A stretch of DNA of 64,000 nucleotides from positions 2,395,799 through 2,459,798 of the forward strand of contig JAJEKV010000040.1 in assembly GCA_021234155.1 (NCBI GenBank). The letters run 5' to 3'. This document shows positions 10,637 through 22,756 of this stretch, one piece after another. Source of the DNA: Isoetes taiwanensis (Eukaryota > Streptophyta > Lycopodiopsida > Isoetales > Isoetaceae). Under the pieces are notes generated by a model that saw nothing but the letters and a program-made list of their open reading frames with translations, was not told the DNA's origin and made no database searches. Each line of letters opens with the position of its first letter. Within the stretch, counting starts at the first letter, position 1. The position numbers were made by a program, and so were the translations under genes.

Positions 10637-12237
10637 TTTGCATTGAAACTACCATGCTATCTTTCGATTTATGGTTTCATGCTGCTATAACAACATATAA
10701 TCTACCGATGTGGCAAATTTCAGAAGCAAGTAGCAGAAACTCTCGAGAATCTTGCCTGGGAGAAATCGATCCACATCAGACTTTTCTTGCCGGTAATGTA
10801 ATGCGGAACTCAGACATTCTTGCTGTCGTGGGGCTTGCATGTTCATCCACCTACGATCTTCCATTGTGTGAAATCTGGGCTTTAGTTGATGTTAAAGTTT
10901 CCATCATCATGTTTTTGCCATGTCATAATGGTCATTGACACCTCATCATGTCTTGTCATCCACCATGGGGTGTTTGCAAAAAGAACCATTTCCTTACCAA
11001 ATTTGTTCACTTGCCTCATTTTGTGTCACATCACCATCTTGCTTGCCACATCATCAACTATTCTTCATATCATTTGTTATTCACTCATACTTTCCATTGT
11101 CTACATTTTTCAAATCAATTTATTTGTTTATCTTCCTTTTTTATGTTGAAATTTTTAAACGACAAAAAGGGGTGCCCATATCCAATGGTTTTATCATATC
11201 CCACAAACGTATCTATTACAAATAGCATAAGGTATTTAAAGATATTTCCAAGCACCTTCTTTCCTAGCCTATGCATCTGAACCAAAATCGAAAAGGCTTA
11301 AGCTAAATCCATTGCATGATATTTTATTGTGAAGTCGATTCTATCCCACTTCACTTGCCAAAGAATTAATTATCCCATTCCCTTGTGATCTCAACCTATT
11401 GAAAGATTCTCCGACCTCCAAGAGCTCACTATTGTTTATTAGGACTGTCATATATATAGATGAAAACTGGCCCAATGTTGTGGGGAGTTTCACACTGAAA
11501 TCTCGTCCTGCAGCCTGTAATGGTACTTCTTTTGGAGATTTCAAAATCGCTAAAATTGGTAACTCTCTTAGACTCCACACACCCATTTGAGATATTTTTG
11601 AATGGCGTAGAAACATATGTTTAGAAGTTAGGATTGGACTCAAATGATATGATAAGGGTGTCATGGTGGTTGTCCTAGCTAGAGTCTAAGCTTTAGCAAC
11701 AACTCATTTTCGCTTATCAATTTCAACCTCTCTTGGAGGATACAATAGTATCCCATCAGATATCTACAATGGATGAGAGTGAGCAGTCGCACATCTGCAA
11801 GCTACCCAGGAATATCCAGTTGTATCAACCTTTACCTAGAAAACTAATGTTTCTATGGATATTGGCTGGTGTACCTGCCGAGAAATTATCGCCAAAATTA
11901 AAAATCTCTGCTCTTTTAGGTTTTCTAGGAAAAGCCCTAGCGATAAGCTCAGCAAGGGGCTTGGACAAAAATGCAAGGTTGACTAAAATCGTTGCCATAA
12001 AACATCCTACAAGAGAAGAAAAAGTTGAAGTTGCACGTCACCATTGTATACCAAGACTCGAATATAATCGTAAAAAATCAAACCTCCCAAAATAGAGGGG
12101 CTCTTCAAACGTGCCACAAAACAAACCTCTTTCAAAATAGAGGGTCTTTTCCATTTGGTGGTTTGCAAACTACTATCCTTTTCCGAGGGGTTTGCCTTTG
12201 TAGTGGTACATCATCCACGTTCTTGAAGTTGGATCCC
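10637..12237. other. Non-coding stretch, nothing recognised
   Basis: AT-rich with T-rich tracts near 10950-11150. The 120-codon frame at 11733-12095 has no domain I recognise and no splice or promoter support. Near 12090-12200 there is a pair of short direct repeats around AAAATAGAGGG. Confidence 0.4.
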
Positions 12238-12263
12238 AAAAAAAAAAAAAAAAAAAAAAAAAA
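12238..12263 (+). repeat. Poly(A) tract
   Basis: 26 consecutive A. It may be the tail of a retro-inserted sequence lying to its left, but no target duplication was seen. Confidence 0.7.
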
Positions 12264-12540
12264 TTGGTTTTTATATTTTTCTTAAATTTGATACCCTTAA
12301 CTTTTTCTTCATTATGCTAACCTTATACCACTTATAGTCTAATACTTCATGTCATGTGCCAAACAAACAATGGTATTTGAATGTATTTGGTGTATCTATA
12401 TAGGCCCTTTAATGACTGCATCTTGCTCTCGACTCTTCAAGTTAAAAATTTGGTTTAGAGATACTGTTGTCTGCCATATTGTTAACACAAAGAACTTCCA
12501 CAGATTTCTGATTCTGCACTTCAAGTGCACTTATATGTAA

Positions 12541-15540
12541 AGGAAGGAAGGAAGGAAGATTCTTTTATCGTCCACGGAGACCAATCGGTCTATGGGACCC
12601 AATACAAAAACGCAGCAAGCAAATTACTGCACGGATTAAAAAACCCCCGCCCCGAAGGGTTTTCGAGGAAAAACCGCGGGCGACAATCAGCCTGACGAAT
12701 AAACCGTCCTAACATATAAAATGCGCGAAAACACCCAAATATATATCATGCACCACACCGTAGTGGTGCCTAATCACGGGCAACAAAGGGGGCAAAGGTG
12801 ACCTCGCAGGTCCAAGACCTTCGAATGTATGCGACCCGTGGCACGCATCGACGGCGGTGTGTTCATCGGCAAATGCAAGGGCAAGTCCGCAGGTACTAAG
12901 GGAGCGTATGTGGCCGGATCACCGGAACACCGGGCAACTCGGAAAGTGTGAGACTCATCCTCAATGGCACCCGTTTGACAAAGATCGACAGAGCACCGTC
13001 CCCGCGGGGCTCCCCTAATCCACTGCCCGCCTCGGCGAAGATGGTGGGCACCTTTTGTGCTAATGGAGGCAATGAGTCCGGCGGCTTTTTGGGGCAAATT
13101 TGGAACGCAGGTAGAGTTGTGGGCCCCGGCTAACACGGGTTGATGTGCTCCTTGTAATGGGCCATTTTGACCTCTTGTAGAGAGCGGGGGTCCCGTGAGC
13201 TTGCCAAGGAAACAAGCGCCTAGGTACTCCCCGCAGTCGCCACGACGGGTCACTGTGCCCACCGCAGACGATTCCATCGGGCGAACCATCGACCTCTCTT
13301 ATCCCTCCAACAGCCCTAAGCCGGGCCGGGCGGACCCATGGCCACAGTAAGCTTTTAAAGTGCGGAGCCGAGCATCACCCATAGTAACCACTTTCTCGAA
13401 AATAGACGATGTGTCTATCAAGGGCCGCCACCGGCGGCAAGAATCCAGAGTTTCGCAGCAGAACCGATAGGGATCAAGGTTTCACCCCAAGTGCCCGTGC
13501 AAAAATGCCTTCGCACTTTTGCCCAAGTCATTCCAGTCGCCAAAGAGACGACCAGGGCCCCAAACCTCGACCCCGCAGGAGGAGGACAGTTCGACCTGCC
13601 CGACAGATGTGACTGATGGCCCCAATCATAGAGCTCACCGGTGGATTTGTTCCGCGATGGCATAAAGCGCTTTCTGTGTCGGGTCACCCAGAAGCGGATA
13701 GACGCCTCCCAGCCAGAGGGAGGAGGGGAACTCCACCCCTAGGTACTTGTAGGTGTGGACGCCCACAGGCCGCCCCCGATATGTGAGTGCAGGAGGCATG
13801 GGGTGACGGAAGAGGATATGAGAACCACGCCGGTCTTGGCCGATTGACGCGCATGTCCAGAGTCCGACAAAATGTGTCTAGGGCGCCCGTGAGTGAGACC
13901 GATAGCTTCGGGTGTGGGCTAGCAGCCAACATCGCCCCGCGATAGATGAGTGGCGGATGACCTGGTGCAAAAGTCGTGATGCCATCCCCCCATGCTCGAG
14001 AAGCCGTGGCTCTAATCGACAATGTAGAGGCAAAAAGTGTTGGCGAGAGGGGGCAGCCCGCCGGGCCGGACCCGATACTACCGGGTGAATGCTTGGTCTG
14101 GGCCGGTGTGATCCCCGCCAAAACAACTCTCATACAACCAGATATGGCATTTCGCGACGTGCAGCGGGAGCCCCAATTGACGCAGCTTCAGCCCACGCCT
14201 TTTCCCGGGAACCGATCAAAAGCCTTCGCGAAGTCCACAAAGCAAACAATACAAGTCCCGCCCAGATGATTCCTACTGTCTTCAAATCGCCCGTAGTGTA
14301 AAGATATGGTCAATCGCTGAGTGGCGGGGTCTAAAGCCCGCCTGTGTGAGGGCTCGCGACATCCGCCGCCTGCCCGCCGGGTCAACCGCCGCCGAGAATG
14401 CCACCAACGGTTTGGCAAATACCGAACCGACCATGATCGCCCAAAGAATTGGCCGGACAAAGGTGGGTCGCCCGCCTTGTGAATGGGAACAACCCCGCTT
14501 GTGGTCCATTGTCGGGGAGACCTTCCCGCAATGCTCGTTGAAACGGGGTAGTGAGGACCGCACAAGCGGCCGCCCCGCCCATTTGAGTAACTCGGCGCCC
14601 GCGATACCATCGAGGTCACCGCCTTCCCATTAGCCACCCGTTGCGGGCCCTCCTCAACATCCTCGCCCACGAGAACCAATGGGGGCCATCCTGTGGGGGT
14701 ATGGGCATTGCCCCCTGGCGGGTCATAGAGCTTTGCCAAGCATCGCTCTAACGCCCGGGTGTGATGTCCCCAGAGGTCGGGCTGGCCTTCAAGCACTCTC
14801 GCGCCAAAAGGTTCGAGATGGATGAGTGTCCAGCCAGGCGAACATCTCCCTCGATGCCTCGGGTAAGGTACCCGCGCTTTGTGTCCTTCCGGGATGGGCG
14901 CTGATCGCGGTGGTGGCCTCGCAAGCCGGCACCGGATCCGAATGTGACGGAGCTGCCGCTGCATTTTTTACACCGTGATCAAACCATCGGGTTACGCTGG
15001 AATGTTGTTGACCCCTGGCGACGGGGGTGGTCCCTTAAAGCACCCGGTCCGGCCGATCCCGTAATAGCTAAGTCACCGGGTCTGTCCGCACGCTCTAGTG
15101 TGGAGGTCGCAGTAATTACCGGGAGGGCGCCCATGAGCATCTCTACAGAGTCCTCTCGCCTGCTCATAATCTAGTCTCAACCGAGGACGGGCGAGGGCCG
15201 CATAGTGGGGGTTCCGGGCGGCTTGCCAAACCAGGTCCAAATAAAGTGGGAGGTGATCCGAGTCGACCTCCTCATCCCGACCGTCTGTGCCCACCGGAAA
15301 CGATCGATGAGATGCATATCTTGCGCAACTACGAGCACATAGTCCACCACACTAGATCCTCCCCCCTGATTGTCCTGTCTGCATGTGCACTTGCGAGAAT
15401 CGGGCCACTGTGAAAGGCCATTGCAAATTATCAAGTCAAAAATGCCACATAGCAGGAGCAACTGTCTGCCAAAGCGAGTGACATGGCTGTCATCCGACCC
15501 TCGTGGCCATCTGAGTTCAAGGGGTGGGCAAAAACCCCTG
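12541..15540 (-). mobile_element. LINE-A copy 1 (GC-rich non-LTR retrotransposon), degenerate
   Basis: Read on the minus strand from right to left. An AP-endonuclease part (NSDGHEGRMTAMSLALADS, CGIFDLIICNGLSQWPDSRK, SDHLPLYLDL at about 15620-15070) comes first. RT follows (ALTQAGFRPRHSAIDHIFTL, LYCCFVDFAKAFDRFP at about 14500-14190), then GCPLSPTLFASTLS near 14050. A C-terminal Cys/His segment (CQTGAIEDESHTFRVARC at about 13000-12920) comes last. The reading frame changes many times, so it is dead. The 3' end is GTGGACGATAAAA, followed by a (CTTC)n tail, written GGAA on the plus strand at 12540-12558. The block is much richer in G+C than its flanks. The same family recurs at 34690-36593 on the other strand. 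Confidence 0.85.
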
Positions 15541-16118
15541 TATACGGATTTTTAAGAAGCCAATTTTGACCCCTTGCTGCAATTCCATAAGGAAGCTGCG
15601 ACATTCTCCAAGCATTTTTCAAAAAGGCATGATGCTTGTCTTTGCAAATGGGGGCTTCATAGTTTCATGTTTTGAAACAAGAACAGAGCAAGAGCCACCG
15701 AATTTGATGCTATTCACTCCCAAGTAGAGTTATGCAAAAAGGTATGGCAGAGCGAAGCTTAGTTATCGCCGGATTCGATGCTTAGTAGCAAAAGTATGAC
15801 AGAGCGGAGGATTTTTCCCAAAACAGAGAAAACAGGCTACGATCAAATCTTTTTTTTACAAACGAATATATGGAAGATTATCGCCAATAATCCATAACAT
15901 ATTCCATAAAAAGGGAATATGAGGGAGGTTCTTCAATATAACCACTTAGATTCAACAGTCCGAATGGTTAGATTTGCATAGCTTGCAAGGACTTGGGTTT
16001 AAGGATCGAACAGTTAGATTTGTATAACTTGCAAGGACTTGGGTTTGAGGACAATGCACGTGGAAATCTTTATCATGTGAAAATGGATCTCTCTTGTTGA
16101 TTGAAATATAGGTTGTAT
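15541..16118. other. Non-coding stretch
   Basis: No gene seen. Two similar segments around GCTTGCAAGGACTTGGGTTT lie about 60 bp apart (15977-16050), a small local duplication. Confidence 0.5.
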
Positions 16119-16505
16119 CTCTGTAATTCCTAAGACTAAAGATCCACGTACCATCAACGATTGGCATCCCATCACGCTTTTGTCCACGTTCTACAAAACT
16201 ATAGCAAAGGCTTTGGCAGAAGAAATAAAGCCTATATTGGTAGGAACATTTCTACTGTGCAATCAGGTTTTCTCCCTGGGGGGGAAGTATCCTAAATAAC
16301 GTAGCTGCCGCTTTTGAAGGTTTGTATTGGGCTCGAGAAACAAAAACAAGAAGTGGCTTATATCAAGCTAGATTTCACTAAGGCATATGATAGCATCAGA
16401 TGGAGCTTCTTGGACAAAATGATGTTAAAGCTGGGATGTGGTGAAGCCTTCACAAATAATGTCAAGAAGTTATTGTACTCTGCACATGCATCAATTTTAG
16501 TCCAC

Positions 16506-17192
16506 TTGCTCTTTCTTTCTAGCGGAAAGATCTAAGAATGTTGTTCCGGAAGGAGTCAGGGTAAATTCTTGATTTTGATTTTACAGTTTAGAAATAGGAT
16601 GCTTAATTTTTCTGAGATTGCCGATAACTGTGTCCAGGAAGACGCTTCCATATCGATCAAGATATCATGAACCAAATTTTAGGGAGGTTTTGGTGCTGAG
16701 CTGTGTGTCTAGCTTTACAGGTTGGCTGACTGGCACATCCCGACAATGCAGCATCTCCTTTTAATTTCGCATTTAGTAGAAAAATTGCAGAATCAGATCA
16801 TAGTTTGAAGCAGTTGGGCTTCTCTGAGCAGTGCGGGAGAATTGGTCAGATTACTCTTCAGCTCTTTTCTCTTCATTTTTAGTTCTGCAAGAAGACTTTT
16901 GAACTTTTGGAGCATTCATGATTTATCTGTAGTTTCTGGAAAGCTTGTGCTAAGCTCCTGTAGTATTTTATCTAAACAGGAAGATTGGTTTTAATCATGT
17001 AGTACTGGATAGATAGAAGAAGATGTTGAGAAAGGCAGATCAGTACATAAATTATGGATATAAAATCTGATCTGCATGTGATCTTTGTGCTTAAACTATA
17101 TCTGGTCTATGTGAGACCTATGCTGTAATTCTTCCTATCTTTTAATAAAAATTTTCTTTCCTTCAAAAAAAAAAAAAAAAAAAAAAAAAAAA
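16506..17192 (+). mobile_element. Poly(A)-tailed retro-insert nested in the L1 relic
   Basis: The L1 reading frame stops after SAHASILV and resumes after this block. It is bounded by a near-duplicate, TAGTCCAC at 16498-16505 and TAGTTCAC at 17193-17200. It ends with AATAAAA about 20 nt before 28 consecutive A (17165-17192). These are signs of L1-mediated retroposition of a polyadenylated transcript. No protein was recognised in it; it could be the 3' UTR of a host mRNA or of another LINE. Confidence 0.7.
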
Positions 17193-19133
17193 TAGTTCAC
17201 GGGGAATCCTCCCCTATTTTTGAAATTAGAAGAGGCATCAGGCAAGGATGCCTACTAGCACCATTTCTATTCAATATTGCTGCAGAAGCGTTTTTGCAAC
17301 TATTTCGTCAAAGCCTCAACAGAAGGCTTAATAGAAGGACTACAGATGTGGGACGGCTCACAGCAAGCCTGCAATCAATATGCAAATGACTCTTTCCTAT
17401 TCTTACTAGCAGAGGAAAGTAATTCAAAGAGTGCAAGTCAACTGCTCCATACATTCTCCTTGGCATCAGGGTGCTTCATTAACTAGAAAAAATGCTCTGC
17501 GCAGTGGGCGGGGGAAGACCCACACCCTAACTGTCTTCAATATCTCCCATGGAGAATAATTCCAGAACGAAAATGCCTTAAGCTTCTAGGGATCTCGGTG
17601 GGAATCAATGTTCATACAACTAACTAAGATTTGGGATGAGATGATCTACTTAGTCTGCAAAAGCACCTAAACTGGTGGAAAGTTGCAAAGTTATCACTAG
17701 CGAGAAGGATGCAAGCACATGCTGCATGCATATATACGTATCATCGTTTCTACAGCTCCCATAGATAAGGCACATGAAATGGAAGCAACAATTAGGAATT
17801 TTGTCTGGGGAGGGAATGAAGAAGGAGCTTTTGTTAAAATTGTATGGTGGAAATGTAAGAGGGAAAAAGAAAGAGGAGGTATAGGCATGATTGACATAGG
17901 CTTACAGAGAAAAATACTTGTGGCAAAATGTATATGGAACATCTTGGAGGGAAAGGTGAATTCACCAGATCTACAACTCATAAGTCAGGCTTTGTTGTTT
18001 TCCTACAGGCACAATAAAGTATCAGCACAAGTCGCCCTTCAATGGTCGTTCTTCAATGGTTTAAGAACAAGCGTTGATGCCTCCCCTTTCCCTAAAGGTT
18101 TATTGGCAGCATGGAAAATAGTGGGAAAACTATTTGCATTAAACAACAGTGCTTTGGCTGCTGCGACTACCCCACCATGGTGGATTTCAGTTAACTTCCA
18201 TGACAAGATTGGACCTCTTGCATTAACAGCAGATGCTAGGGTGGTAAGAAGACGGATGAGTTGCGGTATAAATTATTGCTCAATGTGGTATAAGAATGGT
18301 CAATTAAGTGGATGGGCTGAGTTTAAAAATGAATTTAGGCTACAACAAGCTGGTAGAGCAATGTGAAAATGTGTAGCAACGACGGTACCTAATAGCACAA
18401 GGACCACGCCTTAGGTCCCTCATCTTTCTCTTCAGACAGGGCCATTTGTTAAGTCAGCTTACAAATGTTTGAAAACATCTGGCATTATCTCCTTACATCC
18501 CGAGTGGAATATGCAACTTACAATGTGTGGAAGGGAATTTGGTTAAAATGTATGCCCTTAAGGGTGTGCTCTCTTATCTGGTAAATAGTGCATAGAGCCA
18601 GCCCTCCAAGTGAATACAAAGAGGTGGGCACATCATGCCCTGCGTGCAAAAGGAGTAATGAAATCTTGGAGCACTGTCTGATAGAATGTAGTGATCTGCA
18701 ACTAGCGTGGCATTGTTGCGAGGAAAGGTTTGGCAACACACTAGGGGGCAATCAGGTCCTTCTGGGCATTTATCCAATGGAATGGGTAATTCCTAAACAC
18801 ATCGCCTTTCAAATAGTCAGGGCGTGGATGCTATGGATCATATGGAAATGAAGAAAAACAATAGTCTTCCATGAAGAATACACCTCCGGCACTCTGTTGG
18901 TGTATGCTTTGAAGAGGTGCTTAAAAAAGTACAAATGCATACATGACTGTGAGGCTACCTTGAAAGAGGTAGTTTGGGGTTACATCAAACTCTAACTGCT
19001 AGAGGCCTTTAAAAATCATATAAAAAGTTGAAGGTTGACTCTATAGCTACCCCCTCTTCAAACTTGTGCAGGAGGGTGCCTATTTGCTATATAGTCATGT
19101 AACATTTTCTTAATATTAAATATAATTCTTTAT

Positions 19134-19136
19134 CCA

Positions 19137-19207
<71 letters not shown>

Positions 19208-19211
19208 ATAC
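19134..19211 (+). repeat. (ATAA)n microsatellite, L1 tail
   Basis: About 19 uninterrupted tetranucleotide copies at the 3' end of the L1 relic. Confidence 0.9.
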
Positions 19212-19212
19212 A

Positions 19213-21455
19213 TCCCAAACTAGCTTCAGACAAAAGCAATACTAGCATGACCATCTACCTCAGTCAATCCCTTGGTACTTATTTAGCCATACATGGACTA
19301 GGCTAATCCAAGATGGTAGTCCACATCCATGGTCCATGATACTTATCAAGGCATACAAAACTAGCCTAATCTTATAAGCCTTGAACAGCAAATATGACTC
19401 TTTAAGAATTAAAAGACCAAAATAATAAATTCGATAAAGACACTTTAGTATGTCTTTACAGAACTCTGTCTATTCATACAGGTCAATCCATGTTTTAAAC
19501 TATTTGTTCTCGCGTACATCATTAGCCTATCATTCAAACATATGCACAAACATCTATGCAGTCTTATCGCTCAAACATGTGTCCACATTATACTTCAACT
19601 GAATGCCTTACATATATGGATAATCCAAAAAGGAAGGATCTCACCACTACGTAAATCTTCCACAAGTATACGAGTGATTGTCTATAATCGTATCTTCAAG
19701 TCATCAATTTTGAAATACTTCTAAGAAATGAAGTCTTGGTTACCTGCACCAAAACATGCCAAAGTGAACAATAAACTCGGTAACTGGACAAGGGATGACA
19801 GGTAAGAAGTAAGACTTCATGGCTTTTACCTAAAAGATATTATAAGAATATCAATGAGGAAGACCACAAGGGTCTACGAAATATTACAGATTAGACAATG
19901 CATTTCATATGACAATGCATTTCTCATGAAAGTTTGCTTGACTATTGCAATGTTAACAGATAAAGCACATAAAGTATCTCTGTTCAAAACAAACTACAGT
20001 CCAACCTGATCACAAATTTATGATTTTAAAAAAAATGCAGATTATGGAAAATAACATGCTTTACATATTCTAAAAATATTTCCAACATGGCTAATCATGC
20101 ACAAAAGTTTTGAATGCATAAAAAAAAATCGTTTATTGACCATTCTAGAATGCATACGACATATTCAAGAATGTCACTAGTCAGCATCTTTTCATAATAG
20201 ATGTCTATTGGGTTGCTGCAAGAGAGCATTTAAGAATAATGATTCTTATATCAAACATGAAAAACCTGATATGGCGGTGCTCCATGTGATTAGTTGCAGC
20301 TCCATTGCTGAGGTTGAACAAATCTCATGAGAAATACACAAACTCTGATGAGCCTTTGACTACTCCATCATTTGTGTTCATGTTTCAAATGAAGAAGCAA
20401 GTTGGCTTCCTTGTATATTAAATATGATGCAGACGAATTCTAAAGTATGACAAGCTAAAGTATGACAGAATGACATAATGCTATGATCCCCTGCTTCTAA
20501 ATCATACGGAAAGTCAAGACCTCTCTTCATTTTCGAACTGGCTAGCAGGATGGAGACATGCGTTTGCAGTTGGAAGCGGCAATACATCTGTATTGGCCGC
20601 AATGCTGACCCTGGTCGCAAAATGGAACCCCTATACTGCTAAAAGATAACTAGTTGATAACAACCTCCGTGATCAGCCACTTATAAAGATTCGAACCTTT
20701 GAACTTGCGCGAAAATAACATTATTCTTACACCAAAGCTCTCAAACAAAGCTCCGAACCATAAGGTCTAGAAACCATAATGATATTCATTAGCTTTGTTC
20801 TATAAAAGATTCCTATGCAAACTTTGACAATGTTCTCAAGCCTAATACTTCTGGATCATAAGCAGTGTTTGCCGAATTCCTAGGAACAATAGCAGACTAC
20901 CGGTTAAATTTTAAAATTTCCTATTGCAAAAAAAAATACCAGGAAGTGCTTCCTAACAAGAAATAGCAACCACCGGGTAATTACCGGTCCTAGTAAAAGA
21001 TACAGGGAATTTACCGGTTCATTATTTTTTTCCCGGAAGTTTTTTTCTAACATACACTATACATATTTTATTTGTTTTATTTTTAATTTCGTTTTTTGTA
21101 TTTGATATGCCAAATAAAACTAAAATTAGTTTTAGAAAAAGAAAATATCTCTTTCTATAGTTTCTTCTTCTCGAGTCTCGACCTAAGCATTGAAGCGGCA
21201 TGGCAGTGCGACCCAGGGAGACGGCCGCCTGAGTTAAATCTTCCACCGCTTTTGGATTTGCCCGCCAAAAATCAGAATGCCTCCTTCTGGCTCTCCATTT
21301 CAATTTCGTGGAGGCTCTTTTCCTCCAAGAAGCAGGCCTGCAAAGAGGAGGAGGAAGAGAAAGAAAGAGAGAAAGGTGCAGGCAAAATCAAGCTTTCTTT
21401 GTTTCTCCATGTCTACAGATACTAATTATATTCTTGAATGTGTGAATAGGTAAAT
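19213..21455. other. Intergenic stretch with a tRNA-like B box
   Basis: No gene recognised. On the minus strand, near 20706-20690, GGTTCGAATCT fits a pol III B box, with a possible A-box-like GGTGTAAGAA about 45 nt upstream. It may be a tRNA-derived SINE relic, weakly supported. The segment 21096-21455, rich in GAGAAAG near 21340-21380, may be the 5' UTR of the next ORF. Confidence 0.35.
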
Positions 21456-22040
21456 ATGAGGACAAAGAAGAGCAGCAACAAACGAAGAGCAGATCAGCCT
21501 TCAATATTGCAAATGTCTTGCTTTTGGAGAGCTGAAGCTAATATTGAAGCCTCTGCTCCAATTGTTGGAGACGAAATTGATCATGATGAGCAGCAAAAGA
21601 TTTTGAAGAACAGAAAGCTATGGCAAGACTCTTGGCTAAGAGATTGGGAATGGTTGGAGTTCCAGCATGAAACAGGTAGAGCCTTTTGTAAATTTTGTAA
21701 AATGGACACAAAGAACAGAAGTCCATTTGGATGCCAAGGATCAATGAATATAAGAACTTCTGCATTTTTTGAGCATGCTAGTAGTGATGGCCATAGGCAT
21801 GCATCATGGTTGGCAGTACAAGGAGGAAAGAACTCTATGGAGAAAGTAGTCAAGAAAAGAAGAACTTCAGCCAATGCTTCTCTTACTAATCTCTTTAGAT
21901 GTGCATATATAATAGCAAAGGAAGATCTAGCATTCAGGAAATTTGAAAAGCTTGTTTTGTTGCTGCGTGCATGTGGTGCTAAGAATCTGACAGGACACTA
22001 TGAGAATGGAAAAGCATGTGCTAAGTTTGTCATACACTGA
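21456..22040 (+). CDS. TTF/BED-type zinc-finger protein, hAT-transposase-like N-terminus
   Basis: A 194-residue frame with a low-complexity basic start (TKKSSNKRRA). Its central region has WLRDWEWLEFQHETGRAFCKFC (about residues 68-89), then two Cys and two His in the spacing of TTF/BED-type zinc fingers (FCKFC ... FFEHASSDGHRHA). The set WL..WLEF...G..FC..C...H...H resembles the N-terminus of ZNF862/C17orf113-type proteins and hAT transposases. No catalytic core follows: the frame ends shortly after a helical segment (FRKFEKLVLLLRACGAKN). It could be a domesticated DNA-binding fragment, a truncated transposon, or the first exon of a longer gene. It lies 716 bp from the 3' end of the exonuclease gene, which is on the other strand. 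Confidence 0.6.
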   Translation: MRTKKSSNKRRADQPSILQMSCFWRAEANIEASAPIVGDEIDHDEQQKILKNRKLWQDSWLRDWEWLEFQHETGRAFCKFCKMDTKNRSPFGCQGSMNIRTSAFFEHASSDGHRHASWLAVQGGKNSMEKVVKKRRTSANASLTNLFRCAYIIAKEDLAFRKFEKLVLLLRACGAKNLTGHYENGKACAKFVIH

Positions 22041-22756
22041 TCATAAGAGTTATTCTTTACATCATGATAAATTTAAATTTGAAGCCATGTGCACAGGATT
22101 AATGTTCCCAAGTTTTAAAAATATGTTGGAATAATAAAAAAATAAAAAGCTTACCAACATTGCCGTAATATGAAATTGGAAAGGGTTAAAACTGCACAGC
22201 TAGTAATATTTTTGGAGTTGGTTTATTTATCAGTAGCTACTTTGGCAACAACTTAATAGTTACACCCTCACATGTCTTGCATTCTCGTTTTTTGTCATGT
22301 GTCTAGATGGCATTGGTGTATTAAGCATTCCCCTTCGGGTGCAAGACCACCACCAAAAAGTGTCTCAGATTAGTATTTCTCTAGCACAAAATAGAAATTT
22401 TATAATTTCTTGCCTTTTTAAAGGATATCTTCAGAACTATACCTGCATCTTTTTCACATATAAATCTTTAGACACACACTTCTGTGCCCTGTTTACTCAA
22501 ACAATCTCTTCAATGTCTGCTCAATTATCAGACATGAAGATAAATGCTGTAGAATTATCAATGAAGTCCGTAAAATGCCATATTCAGCCTTCCATGACTT
22601 CTAGAACTATATCCTCTTCATCTCCAAGATCAGTGGCACAGGTGTGTGAGAATTCGTAAAAAATCTTCAATTTTCAAATCTCATGCAATGATGCTTTGAA
22701 GAGGTGTGCCCCAGCAGCCAGATTGTGGTGTTTATATGATCTGCACTTTATTCTAG
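22041..22756. other. Intergenic stretch between convergent genes
   Basis: No gene recognised; it should hold the 3' UTRs of the flanking convergent genes. The frame at 22297-22659 plus has no recognised domain. Confidence 0.5.

Larger units (their letters stand above)
16119..19212 (+). mobile_element. L1-type LINE relic with zf-RVT and (AAAT)n tail
   Basis: RT starts near 16130 with TKDPRTINDWHPITLLSTFYK, then VAYIKLDFTKAYDSIRWSFL (16350-16410). After a nested insert it resumes at 17200 with FEIRRGIRQGCLLAPFLF. The catalytic box reads YANDSFLF where family members have an F/YADD box, so the first active-site Asp is changed. The connection region GGIGMIDIGLQRKILVAKCIW (17875-17940) and the C-terminal zf-RVT region (IWLKCMPLRV, CPACKRSNEILEHCLIEC, about 18535-18690) are typical of plant L1. 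Several frameshifts and stops occur. The element ends near 19130 in an ATAA/AAAT microsatellite (19134-19211). Endonuclease and ORF1 are absent, so it is 5'-truncated. Confidence 0.85.

Noticed and set aside
10276-10938. Long frames with SFSFSF, HSHSHS and (minus) NENENE repeats
   Set aside because: They are translations of the CATTCT hexamer array in three frames; flanking residues show no domain.
12774-14964. Long GC-rich frames on the plus strand
   Set aside because: Antisense shadows of the LINE-A reading frames.
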